DNA of 64,000 nucleotides. Origin: Spinellus fusiger. Lineage: Eukaryota; Mucoromycota; Mucoromycetes; Mucorales; Phycomycetaceae. A program made the translations under genes and the position numbers. How positions within the stretch are numbered: the stretch's first letter is position 1; each line of letters begins with the position of its first letter. A model generated the notes under the pieces. That model was not told the origin of the DNA and searched no databases. It saw nothing but the letters and a program-made list of their open reading frames with translations. Of the stretch, positions 1 through 9,242 are shown in pieces. The stretch lies in assembly GCA_025094145.1 (NCBI GenBank), contig JALLLS010000085.1, positions 1 to 64,000 of the forward strand, given 5' to 3'.

Positions 1-307
1 ATTTTCTTAAGCAGTGTTATACTGCAAATACTATGGGCTTATAGTTAACACATTATGTTAAACAATAAATGCAGTGACTGAGTTGTAATTTTGGGGTGAT
101 TCTTGTTCTATTTCTTGTCTTTACAGCCAATTCTATACTTTTTAATTGCAAAGTCAATCGTCACTGCTTAAACAGGCAAGTAGAGTTTGAAATTGATCAT
201 TTAGACAGCGAAAAGGCCTTTTTAAACACATTAGCCAATCATAAGAATATTGCAATTTTATTCTCAGGATGTTTCCTTATATATCCTAAGGATCTTTGGA
301 TGTGTAG
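1..307. other. AT-rich flank, no gene seen
   Basis: This is unique-looking AT-rich sequence left of the duplicated segment. Short open frames are present, but none matches a family I recognise. The match to the inverted copy begins at about 308, at the T-run just before CAACATGAATGAC. Confidence 0.5.
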
Positions 308-414
308 TGTTTTTTCAACATGAATGACATACATATCTCTTTCATATTATATGGCTAATAGAAACCCGAGTACTTAAAAGACTAAAAATATCAGGTTGGA
401 AAATTGAATTACTA

Positions 415-720
415 ATGAAAAGAGAAAGAGAGAGAGAGAGAGAAAATATGTCTTATGAAGTGGTTCAATATTCACTTTCAACACTAGATGAGCTTTGCAG
501 AAAAATGAGCACACAGGTTTCAATGAACACATTTTATAAGAGAGTAAAGAGGTTGAATGGTAATGTATTCTTAATGAGTCATTTGAAGCTCTACTCTGAC
601 CAAGAATCACAAAAAGATACAACATGTATGAGCTGATATTCACTCACATTAGTCCAATGAGCAAGTGTGTTTTTATCCTCTAGTCATACGAATCAGAGTA
701 TTAACTCATCAAGAATTATA
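415..720 (+). pseudogene. Tc1-like transposase relic (second HTH and start of DDE)
   Basis: The frame from 449 reads through a short block with the motif TQVSMNTF, the same octapeptide found in the Tc1 transposase at 40.6 kb (TTQVSMNTFRKMMK). Around 690-715 a stop-interrupted S-Y-E-S-E-Y lines up with the W-S-D-E-S-K-Y first-aspartate block of that element. Only this fragment survives; the first HTH and most of the DDE domain are missing. A GA microsatellite precedes it. The same relic lies in copy B at about 15920-16225. Identification rests on the close match to other Tc1 copies in this window. Confidence 0.65.
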
Positions 721-959
721 GAGAGAATAGAGGGAGGGATAGTATGAGATTATAGGTATTATTTACTTTGTGAAATACATTAGTAGCTTAAAAGAACAAT
801 TCCATCTTCAGTCTATGGTCTATTTTTTTACATCGAATCCATCGGCAGTTCATGTCCATTATACAAATAATACTAGTTGTTCTGAGTTGGTGGAGAAAAG
901 AAACGTCTTGTTGAATGTCCTGTTAGTATTGTACTAAGAAATAAAATGCACTGTATTAG

Positions 960-1340
960 TATTTTTAATTTCTTATAACTGCACCCTTTCTTTCTTTCTT
1001 TATAGTGTTTGTATTATCCAACACTGTAGACATCTTCTCTAAAACCCTTGAAATGTATGGAAAAGAGACGAGCATTGATATTTGTTCATTTATCTATTGT
1101 AGCGCCAGAGTGATGTAAAATATCAAAGAAAGTGACAGATACCTTCATTGCCAGTATGGGGCATAGATACCAGACTGTGATAGATACTAGACTGTGATAG
1201 ATACCAAGTACTGATGATGTTTACTAAGTGACTTACAAACAAAACACTCTTCTACTTATATTCTGAGAGTGTTACATCTCTATCTAATCAATTCATAGTG
1301 ATAACATTATCAAGATAGAGCTTATTTAAACTCCGGAGTA
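960..1340 (+). repeat. Left LTR-like direct repeat with TATA-like box
   Basis: This block shares with 2525-2780, in the same orientation, the string TTCTTATAAC, a tATTATCCAACAC segment, and then about 170 bp of close match from GATACCAGACTGTGATAG through TCTGAGAGT to the GATAACATTATCAAGAT region. It carries about 110 extra bases internally. A TATA-like CTTATTTAAA at 1320-1329 lies about 60 bp before the ATG of the triple-HTH gene. The repeats flank a single intronless ORF, like LTRs of a very small non-autonomous retroelement, but TG/CA ends and a primer-binding site are not clear. Confidence 0.6.
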
Positions 1341-1390
1341 GTTGTTTACATTCAAACGTAGCTATATCAATTCCTTACTTACGCCACCTA

Positions 1391-2224
1391 ATGTCTATTT
1401 CACCTACTGAAGAAACAACTGCTATTGAACAAGTAGACACTGATAAAGAAACAGCCATCATCAAACAAACAGATAGCACCGAGAGAAATGTCACTATAGA
1501 AAAAACAGACACTACTGAGCAGGAAAATACTATCGAGAAGACAGCCACTATCAAGGAAACAAACTCTAATAAACAAACTATTAATACTGAAGAGATACGC
1601 AATACTGTTATACATGAGTACACTGTCAATGGCCTCAGTCAAGAGAAGATTGCTGTTATAGTTGGTACTAGCCAAGCGACTGTTTGCAATATATTGAAGA
1701 AACATGCACTTAGTACTGGAAAGAATATCAAACATGGTAAAGAGAAGACACTTATGAATGAAGAGATACGCAATACTGTTATACATGAATACACTGTCAA
1801 TGACCTCAGTCAAGAGAAGATTGCTGTTATAGTTGGTACTAGCCAAGCGACTGTTTGCAATATATTGAAGAAACATGCACTTAGTACTGGAAAGAGTATT
1901 AAACCTCCTAAAAAGAGGACACTTATTGATAAAGACATACGCAATGCTGTTATACACGAGTACACCGTCAATGGCCCTACACAAAAGAGGATTGCTGCTG
2001 TAGTTGGTATTAGCGAATCAACTGTTTATAGAATCTTGAAGGCATACAGGGAAAGAGTCTCTCTTGAGCCCATAACTGACATTGAGACCAAGCCCATAAT
2101 TACCGAAGAAGTTGAGGTTAACTTGCAAGTAGAATCTCAATCTATCACAGACAATGAAGAAATCAAGCAGGAACAGGATCAATCCAGCTGTACACTTGAT
2201 CTTCAAACAAATGATGAAGCTTGA
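1391..2224 (+). CDS. Protein with three tandem Tc1-type HTH modules (copy A)
   Basis: Intronless 277-residue ORF. Residues 1-66 are Thr/Glu/Lys-rich with degenerate TIEKTD-type repeats. Residues ~66-122, 123-179 and 180-236 are three copies of a 57-residue module (171 bp at DNA level); modules 1 and 2 are nearly identical and module 3 is diverged. Each has a helix-turn-helix pattern: a VIHEYTVNG helix, then SQEKIAVIVGTSQATV as the turn and recognition helix, then ILKK. The C-terminal ~40 residues are acidic. The module resembles the first HTH of the Tc1 transposases in this window (IIHEATVNGT at 49.5 kb, AHEATVNGTSQ at 40.4 kb). No catalytic DDE part is present. A DNA-binding role is inferred; the biological function is unknown. 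Confidence 0.75.
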   Translation: MSISPTEETTAIEQVDTDKETAIIKQTDSTERNVTIEKTDTTEQENTIEKTATIKETNSNKQTINTEEIRNTVIHEYTVNGLSQEKIAVIVGTSQATVCNILKKHALSTGKNIKHGKEKTLMNEEIRNTVIHEYTVNDLSQEKIAVIVGTSQATVCNILKKHALSTGKSIKPPKKRTLIDKDIRNAVIHEYTVNGPTQKRIAAVVGISESTVYRILKAYRERVSLEPITDIETKPIITEEVEVNLQVESQSITDNEEIKQEQDQSSCTLDLQTNDEA

Positions 2225-2524
2225 AGTTCTCTTATAAAGAATTGTGGTTTCCCCTGTATTCATTGATGAATGTAAATATTGAATAGTACTTCTCTGTATG
2301 AAATGGGGTCATAGTATTAGTTTATTACTGACAATAGCAGCAAAACTATCCTTTAAAATAGATGAATAAACAAGAGTATATGACCAAGACATATAAAGTC
2401 CACCAATAAATATAGTAGTGGTGGTGTGCTGATACAGGGAAATATCAAATACTAAATGATAGTATTAATTATACTAGATGTATTTATAAAATCACCAGTA
2501 AGTTTGCCAGTAAGGTTACCAGTA

Positions 2525-2780
2525 GTGTTGTTTTCTTATAACACTACTATTTTGCAATGTATACATTATCCAACACAACAAACATCTTCATTAGAATCCT
2601 CAAGATACCAGACTGTGATAGATACCAATTACTGATGATGGTTACTAAGTGACTTACAAACAAAACAATCTTCTATAGTATCAACACTCTTCTACTTATA
2701 TTCTGAGAGTATTACATCTCTATCTAATCAATTCATAAAGTGATAACATTATCAAGATAAAGCTTATATAAAGAAGGACA
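2525..2780 (+). repeat. Right LTR-like direct repeat
   Basis: This is the partner of 960-1340. It holds the same GATACCAGACTGTGATAG start and the same GATAACATTATCAAGAT end, followed by a TATA-like CTTATATAAA. A 9-bp stem (AGTAGTGTT/AACACTACT) at about 2524-2551 and three CCAGTA repeats just upstream could form a hairpin behind the triple-HTH gene. Confidence 0.55.
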
Positions 2781-2829
2781 TTTGTATTTAAAAGATACAA
2801 ATTACTTTCTTCGAGTTACATTATATGTG

Positions 2830-3347
2830 TTGAAATTGTTAAAAGTTATCTATTGAGCTACATCTACTCAATACTTTGGGGTAGATCCATCAGTCAGTGG
2901 TTTGTGTATCAAGACGGCTGATGAGTATGTTGAGCAGGAACGCCAACGCCTCTATAGAGTGCAAAGAACTCCTTCAGCAACAGACGCTATATCCTCAGGA
3001 TTGTCCGAGTTGCTCTAAGTATTACTTGTTGGATTTCAAATCGCCACAGGATGATGGTTATATTTTTGGTGTCTTGTTTTCCTTGCTGACTTTATGGCCT
3101 TTTTGTATGTCTATTTCTGCATTGTCATTTACTGTCATCTCTACTCATTTTCCTCCTATCTAGGGTTTATGCATTTCTATCTCCTTGTATCTATTTCTTT
3201 ACGTTTTATTTTTTTCTACTTTCTTATTTAGAGTCTTTATATGTTCATCTTAATTGATCAAAAGTTCTCATAGGATGGCTAATATGCCCAATGCGCGAAT
3301 AGCAAACCACACCCAAAAAAAACAAAACAAAAAAAATACTTTGAACA
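2830..3347 (+). mobile_element. LINE 3' fragment (ORF end and 3' UTR)
   Basis: This matches the LINE tail at 41.94-42.54 kb, sharing GAACGCCAACGCC, CTCCTTCAGCAACAGACGCT, GTCCGAGTTGCTCTAAGTAT and TGACTTTATGGCC. It ends with the family's 3' terminus, an A-rich run followed by TACTTTGAAC(A/T)GTA. The short open frame at 2897-3163 is a by-product of this tail, not a gene. The portion up to 3255 is duplicated in copy B. Confidence 0.7.
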
Positions 3348-3522
3348 GTATGTCTTGAGCCCCTAGAGGCTCCAACTGACTTTATATAGATATATTAGTC
3401 TTATCACTAAATATATAGTAAGGTTTTTATTTATTACAAAATCTCAAAAGACAGTATTCTTAAAGAAGTCTGCCCATGGCTATTTTTACAAGAGTGTAGG
3501 AGGGAAAAAAAAACATTCTATC

Positions 3523-4243
3523 TTAACGACGCTGGGAGTAGACGTGGGCAAAGGCACGGGTGGCAGCACGCTTCAACTTGGACTGGGTGCTCTTGAAGTC
3601 ATCAGCAGAACCTTCCTCGGCAGAGATCTCCAACATTTCCATGGCCTCAGCAAGGGCAGTCTCAATGGACTCACGGTCACCACGACGGATCTTCATGCTG
3701 ACATTGGGGTCAGAGACCTGGTTCTCGACCTGGTAGACGTAAGACTCAAGATCCTGCTTGGCCTGGACAACAGCCTCACGGGCCTTGTCAGTCTCGGCAT
3801 TCTTCTCAGCATCGTTGACCATGCGCTCGATATCAGCAGCAGTCAAACGAGTAGAGTTAGAGATGGTGACATCAGCCTTGCGACCGGTGGTCTTGTCCTG
3901 GGCAGTGACCTTGAGGATACCGTTGGCATCGAGGTCAAAGGTGCAGAGGAGCTCGGGAGTACCACGGGGAGCAGGGATCAAACCAGTGAGAGAGAACTCA
4001 CCCAAAAGGTTGTTTTCCTTGGTCAAGAGACGCTCACCCTCGTAGACGGGGAAGGTGACGGTGGTCTGGTTGTCACCAGCAGTGGTGAAGATCTTGGACT
4101 TTTGGCAAGGGATGGGGGAGTTACGGGGAACAACCACAGCCATGATACCACCCTGCATCTCAACACCGAGAGACAAGGGAACGACATCCAACAACAACAA
4201 GTCCTGGGTCTTTTCGTTACCAGCCTGGTTGGTGAGGACAGCG

Positions 4244-4287
<44 letters not shown>

Positions 4288-5516
4288 GGACTTGTTGAGC
4301 TCCTTGCCGTTGAACAGATCCTGCAACAAGGACTGGATCTTGGGGATACGGGTAGAACCACCGACCAAGACAATCTCGTCAACTTTCTTCTTGTCGATCT
4401 TGGCATCCTTCAAGACACGCTCGACGGGCTCAACGGTACCGTTGAAGCTGACAGAGTTGATCTCCTCGAACTTGGCACGGGTAATGTTGGACTGGAAATC
4501 AACACCCTCGAACAGGGAGTCGACCTCAACAGTGGTCTGGGTCAAAGAAGACAAAGTGCGCTTTGCACGCTCGGAAGCAGAGCGGAGACGACGGAGAGCA
4601 CGGGGATCTTCGGAGATGTCCTTCTTGTGCTTACGCTTGATCTCTTGCACAAAGTGGTTGACGAGGGTGTTATCGAAATCCTCACCACCCAAGTGGGTGT
4701 TACCAGCAGTGGCCTTGACAGCAAAGACACCACCAGAGATGGTCAAGAGAGACACATCGAAGGTTCCACCTCCCAAATCGAAAATAAGGACGTTGCGCTC
4801 CTTCTTGTCGTTGGCATCCAAACCGTAAGCAATGGCAGCGGCGGTGGGTTCGTTGATGATACGAAGGACTTCGAGACCAGCAATGGTACCGGCATCCTTG
4901 GTAGCCTGACGTTGGGAGTCGTTGAAGTAGGCGGGGACAGTCACAACAGCCTTGGTGACCTTCTTACCGAGCTTGGCTTCAGCAATTTCCTTCATCTTGA
5001 TCAACACCATGGAGGAGATTTCTGTACAAGAGTGAGTGAGTGAGTCGATAGTGGTGGTGGTGGTAGTAGTTACAGATGGCGTTCAATTACCTTGGGGAGA
5101 GTATGTCTTGGTCTCGCCCTCGAACTGAACCTGGATGAAGGGGTTCTCGTTCTGGTCAACCACAGTGAAGGGCCAGTTTTTCATGTCAGCCTTGACATCA
5201 GCATCATCGAAACGACGACCGATAAGACGCTTGGCATCGAAGACAGTGTTCTTGGGGTTCATGGCAGCCTGGTTCTTGGCGGCATCACCAATAAGACGCT
5301 CGCTGTCAGAGAAGGCCACGTAGGAGGGGGTAGTACGGTTACCCTGCTCGTTGGCAATAATCTCAACACGCTCGGACTCCCATACACCGACGCAAGAGTA
5401 GCTATGATGAATCGTCCAGGGTGGGTTTTAGCGGTGGGGTTGCTAGTCACATAAGAAGAGTGGACTTACGTTGTACCCAAATCAATACCAATGGCACCCT
5501 CGTATTCGACAGACAT
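3523..5516 (-). CDS. SSB1: Ribosome-associated Hsp70 chaperone, Ssb type
   Basis: Three exons: 5516-5470, 5401-5091 and 5021-3523, with GTAAGT and GTAATT donors. They join in frame to 618 residues (yeast Ssb is about 613). Exon 1 encodes the start and GIDLGTT; exon 2 begins with YSCVGVW. The nucleotide-binding domain shows [12 protein letters not shown] and VGGSTRIPK, followed by the substrate-binding domain and lid. The protein ends ...FAHVYSQRR without the EEVD tail of cytosolic Ssa proteins, and the exon 2 sequence ([17 protein letters not shown]) favours the Ssb subfamily. Ssb binds nascent chains at the ribosome exit with the RAC complex. It is divergent from RPS6. The long open frame on the opposite strand is an antisense shadow. 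Confidence 0.95.
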
Positions 5517-6333
5517 TATATGAACCTAGACTTTGTGGGAAGAGGAAAAAGGAAGGAAATAAAATGTGCCTTTCTAGACTGAAAAAATATACCAAAAAAA
5601 TTTTGCTAGTATAGAGGAGACTGCTTTCCCTTGAAATGCGTCACAATGGAAGCCACTACGGGAATGGCCTGAGGTGCTTCGGAACAAGAAGCGGACTCTT
5701 TCGCCCAGTGAAGTGGAGAAGTGAAGCAAAGTGAGTTTGGGTGTGAGCAAGAAGATCTAGGAAAGAGGATCTGCTGTCATTGTATTACTATGAGATGGTA
5801 GGGCATTAGGGCAGTGAATGCACACGAGAAGTTTCTTAGCAAAGAGAGTGTAGAGATTACAGTGTAGAGATTACAGCATAGATTACAGCATAGATTACAG
5901 CATAGATTACAGTATAGAAATTACAGCATAGATTACAGCATAGATTACAGTGTAGATATCACCCATAGCTATTCTATAAGCCAACATGACATTCAAAGCC
6001 AATTCTATCAAGATGCTTCCCTATCTGTCAATGGTATTGTATCTTATGGCACCAACAGCATCAACAACAATAACATTGTCCTTACTATTTTCACAGTCAC
6101 GCCTCTTATGGATGCCTCTAGCCCAAAGACCCTTTCTTCTCTATTTGTTACTGGAGAGGAACCCCCACTCTGCTTGCTCACTTGTACCTGTAGCAATTGA
6201 TAACAGCACTTCTGTGACTCTTCTCTCTCTCTCTACACTCCGATGCAACTCAGGAAAAGCGGAGAAGGGTTCGGCAAGTGTTGTTGGCTATGGACACCGC
6301 GCATAAGGAGGGCTCCTTCTTTCTAGCGCCAAT
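5517..6333. promoter_or_regulatory. Shared intergenic region between SSB and RPS6
   Basis: This ~817-bp region separates two divergently transcribed translation genes and must hold both promoters. It contains the 12-bp minisatellite at 5847-5956. An open frame at 5986-6306 overlaps pyrimidine-rich DNA next to RPS6 and has no recognised similarity. I could not pick out convincing heat-shock elements. Confidence 0.55.
5847..5956. repeat. Minisatellite, ~12-bp unit GATTACAGCATA
   Basis: About nine tandem units. The core unit is GATTACAGCATA, with variants AGATTACAGTGTA and GAAATTACAGCATA. It lies in the SSB/RPS6 intergenic region, about 380 bp from the RPS6 start. Confidence 0.9.
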
Positions 6334-7446
6334 ATGAAGGTAACAATCAAACCCCACAGCAACGATAGATAAATCCAACATATCGATGGATGGACAGATG
6401 GATAGATGGATCAGCCAATCACATTATGAATGAATGAATAAAGCAATCATATCATATCATATCATATCAAATCAATAAAAGATAAAGATAAATGGATGGA
6501 TGCATGGATTTGAATATGAAGAGATGCATGGATTTGAATGGATGGATGCATGGATTTGAAGACTCACACTCTTCTGTTGACAGTTGAACATCGCCAACCC
6601 AGCCACTGGCTGCCAAAAGCTCATTGAAATCGACGATGAGCGTCGTCTGTGAGTAAAAGCCTATCTTTCTATCCATGGATTGACCTTTATGTTTTATTAT
6701 TATCAGCCGTGGATTCTACGACAAGCGCATGTCCCAGGAAGTGTCTGGCGATGCTCTTGGTGATGAGTTCAAGGGCTACGTCTTCCGTGTCTCTGGTGGT
6801 AACGACAAGCAGGGTTTCCCCATGAAGCAGGGTGTTCTCTTGCCCTACCGTGTCCGCCTCTTGTTGAGCAAGGGCCACTCTTGCTACCGTCCTCGCCGCA
6901 CTGGTGAGCGCAAGAGAAAGTCCGTCCGTGGCTGCATTGTTGGCTCTGACCTCGCTGTCTTGTCCCTTGTTGTTGTGAAGCAGGGTGAGCAGGAGATTCC
7001 TGGTTTGACTGATGTGGCTGTCCCCAAGCGTCTCGGTCCCAAGCGTGCCTCTAAGATCCGCAAGTTCTTCGTAAGTCTATTGAAAAGAGAATAAGAGATC
7101 TAGAGATCTAGAGAATGGAGTCACTTATTGTCTTTTTTCTTTCTTTCTTTGGACAGAACTTGAGCAAGGAAGATGATGTCCGCAAGTACGTTATCCGTCG
7201 TGAAGTACAGCCCAAGAACGCCGAAAAGAAGGCCTACACCAAGGCCCCCAAGATCCAGCGTCTTGTCACTCCCCTCACTCTCCAGCGCAAGAGACAGAGA
7301 ACCGCCATCAAGCGCAGAAAGCTGCTGCCTCCACTGAAGCTGAGGCTGAATACAAGCAGTTGCTCGCTAAGCGTGTGAAGGAGACCAAGGACCGTAAGAT
7401 TGCTAGACGCAGAACCTCTTCCATCCAGAAGTCTGCCTCTGCTTAA
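6334..7446 (+). CDS. RPS6: 40S ribosomal protein S6 (eS6), with apparent 1-nt frameshift
   Basis: Four exons: 6334-6339, 6584-6648, 6707-7070 and 7157-7446. Exon 1 is only ATG AAG, the intron position also used in yeast RPS6. The protein starts [20 protein letters not shown] and carries the S6 core [11 protein letters not shown], then [20 protein letters not shown] and [16 protein letters not shown]. In exon 4 the frame is correct to ...RTAIKRRK at about 7320 and is then lost. Reading on in the +1-shifted frame gives [18 protein letters not shown] and the typical [14 protein letters not shown] end, with the phosphorylatable RRRTSS. The exon total, 725 nt, is one short of a multiple of three. 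One base (a G near 7320-7321) is therefore missing: a sequencing or assembly error is likelier than a dead gene. Expected length is 241 residues. Confidence 0.92.
6340..6583 (+). repeat. RPS6 intron 1 with simple repeats
   Basis: This 244-nt intron is long for this window. It contains GATGGATGGACA-type repeats, a CATAT pentamer run near 6450 and three ATGCATGGATTTGAA units at 6500-6560. Confidence 0.6.
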
Positions 7447-7704
7447 AAAAGAACAGTCCAACGTGGGCACTCTAATGTAGTTGTAGCTGTGGTGGTTGTA
7501 GTAGTAATAAAACCGAAGACTGTGACTTTGTTATGCATGTGGTTGGAGTGTGGTAGGATCCAATGACTTGAAGAAACAAGTGCGTGGGTAGGACAGACCA
7601 TGAGACGGCAGTGCCTATAAGTAGGTGTTTCTATGTAAATATATAAGGCCTTGTTTCTGTCTAGAGAAGTAAGCAAAAGATACAGACAATTCCACACTAC
7701 ACCA

Positions 7705-8618
7705 ATGCTACAAGGCCATTGTTACCAGGGCTATCAGGGTTACCAGGGCTATCAGAGTTATGACTCTTTTGAGAAGACTTCTTTGCTCCTTTCGCTTGAT
7801 CTCAGAGGAACACCCATCACTCTGGAGAGGCATCTTCTGCTGCATTTACCAGAGTGTCTGCTATCAGCCATGTTTCCTCGTGGATCAGCACTGAACAAAA
7901 AGACAGATACACTACAGTCCCTCTTAACAAGACAGGAAAACCAAGTGATTTTTGTGGATGTGGATCCAGCCTGTCTTGCCTATGTTCTTCGCTTCTACCA
8001 AGGAAAGCAGGCAAAACCAAGTCTTTCTCGAGTGGCCTCTTATGATGCCATATGGCCCCTTCATTCTCCCTTTCATTCTCCCCTTCTCACCCAACAACCC
8101 CTCATGGTATTAAGAGAAGAGCTCGACTACTACTGCAACAGAACTAGCAAAGAAAGTCATGACATGACACATCTAAAACTGATCTGTGGACAGTATCTTA
8201 AACAGCAGGATCTTATTGTAGAGACACTGGAAAAGAGAATGACCAGAGAGAACAATGCAGTAGAACGACATTTGCTAGACATCCTTAGTGAGGCAGGATT
8301 CAAGCAAGAAGACCGTTGGGGCCATCGTGCTATGGAGCCTATGCGCACCTGTATCATAAGTATGGGATGTATCTTGATTCCTACTACTGGAGCCCCTTCT
8401 CACAAGACAGCAGCACAGAAGCTTCTGTTCTTCTGGAAAAACTCAGCAGTAAGTGGTCTGGTCTGGTCTGGTCTGGTCTGTGTGTGTGTGTGTGCTTTTG
8501 ATATTGACGCTGTATCTAGCGAAAGTGTTGGTGGGAGGGCATAACAGTGACACTTGAACACATCTCTGTGCGGCTGTGGGCTCGGAGGACTTGGACACTG
8601 GAAGTAGTACTGGTGTAA
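7705..8618 (+). CDS. WHI2: Whi2-like BTB/POZ stress-response protein
   Basis: Two exons (7705-8448, 8520-8618) give 280 residues. After an N-terminal stretch with repeated GYQ tripeptides comes a BTB/Kv-tetramerisation-like fold (LDLRGTPITLERHLL, LPECLLSAMFP, VDVDPACLAYVLRFYQG, LREELDYY). The conserved Whi2 C-terminus follows: GFKQEDRWGHRAMEP, KLLFFWKNSA, then across the intron RKCWWEG and VRLWARRTWTLE. That tail appears only after splicing at 8449-8519; the intron holds GGTCT and GT microsatellites. Whi2 in yeast works with Psr phosphatases in the general stress response and restrains TORC1. The gene starts 258 bp after RPS6. Confidence 0.88.
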
Positions 8619-8720
8619 AATAGAAGGGTTGGGGCAAGAGTGTCTTTCGCACTGTCTTTATGTGACAGTCTTTTCATGTCATTTTCACCCTGTTTTTATT
8701 TTCAATGAAACATCCTCACT

Positions 8721-9242
8721 ATGAATGAAACAAGAGAAAAGGAGTTAACAAAAGAACATCGAGAACCTGGCACAGGACCTGGTAGACGAAAAACAGTCAG
8801 AAAGGGCATGTTTGCCAAGGACCGTGAGTAGTAGTACATCACCTCCCAACCACTCAACTCCCTCCTCCTCTTCCTCTTCCTCCTTCTCCTTCTACTCCAG
8901 TCAAGCTCCTCATGTACGGCTTTGGTGACGTACAGAACCCAGCAGCAGACTCCATTGCCGTGATGGACGACCTTGTCATTGACTATATTACTGAAATGGT
9001 ATAATAGAAATGTATAGAGCGCCACTCACAAACTCCTCCCCTTCTTCTCCATCAAGTGTCTGAAGGCCTCAAAGGTAGCTGAGAACCGTGGCAAGGTGCG
9101 TGTGGAGGATTTTAAGCATATTCTGCGTAAAGATGCCAAGAAACTAGCGCGTGTCGAAGAACTCATTTACATGAGTGAAGATATTCGTCGTGCGAAACAA
9201 TTGTTTGATGAGAAAGAAATGGATCCAAGTGAAGAAACTTGA
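8721..9242 (+). CDS. TAF13: TFIID subunit TAF13
   Basis: Three exons: 8721-8823, 8901-8998 and 9057-9242, joining in frame to 128 residues. The histone-fold domain reads KGMFAKDLKLLMYGFGD, then DSIAVMDDLVIDYITEM, CLKASKVAENRGKVRVEDF and HILRKDAKKLARVEEL, matching TAF13/Spt3-type proteins. The end is acidic (FDEKEMDPSEET). TAF13 pairs with TAF11 in TFIID in the nucleus. It starts only 102 bp after the WHI2 stop, so the two may share regulatory DNA. Confidence 0.92.

Larger units (their letters stand above)
308..3255 (+). repeat. Long inverted repeat, copy A
   Basis: Read against the reverse complement of 13439-16333, this ~2.95 kb segment matches almost base for base. The only large difference I found is 57 bp present here (around 1309-1365) and absent from copy B; otherwise there are a few substitutions and simple-repeat length changes. 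It contains a Tc1 relic, an LTR-flanked triple-HTH gene and a LINE 3' fragment, so it is a composite segment and not one simple element. The similarity stops inside the LINE 3' untranslated region, which continues intact in copy A to about 3347. Copy A is therefore probably the donor and B the derived copy. Confidence 0.9.

Noticed and set aside
1400..1984. Minus-strand frames of 194 and 84 codons over the triple-HTH gene (and mirrored at 14710-15319)
   Set aside because: Shadows caused by the repeated modules; the plus-strand reading gives HTH structure, the minus strand gives none.
2897..3163. 88-codon frame, perfectly repeated at 13531-13797
   Set aside because: Lies in the LINE 3' tail shared with 42.0-42.3 kb, where the frame is not conserved; its preservation reflects the recent duplication.
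3544..5043. A 499-codon open frame opposite the Hsp70 gene
   Set aside because: Long antisense frames are common opposite codon-biased Hsp70 genes; the sense strand is clearly Ssb with proper introns and the antisense protein has no domain.
5847..5956. Tandem array considered as a CRISPR-like repeat
   Set aside because: Units are contiguous 12-mers without spacers, in a eukaryotic genome; a plain minisatellite.
5986..6306. 106-codon frame just upstream of RPS6
   Set aside because: No family features, overlaps the RPS6 promoter and pyrimidine-rich sequence. A second frame there also reads protein-like for ~70 codons, so neither is convincing.
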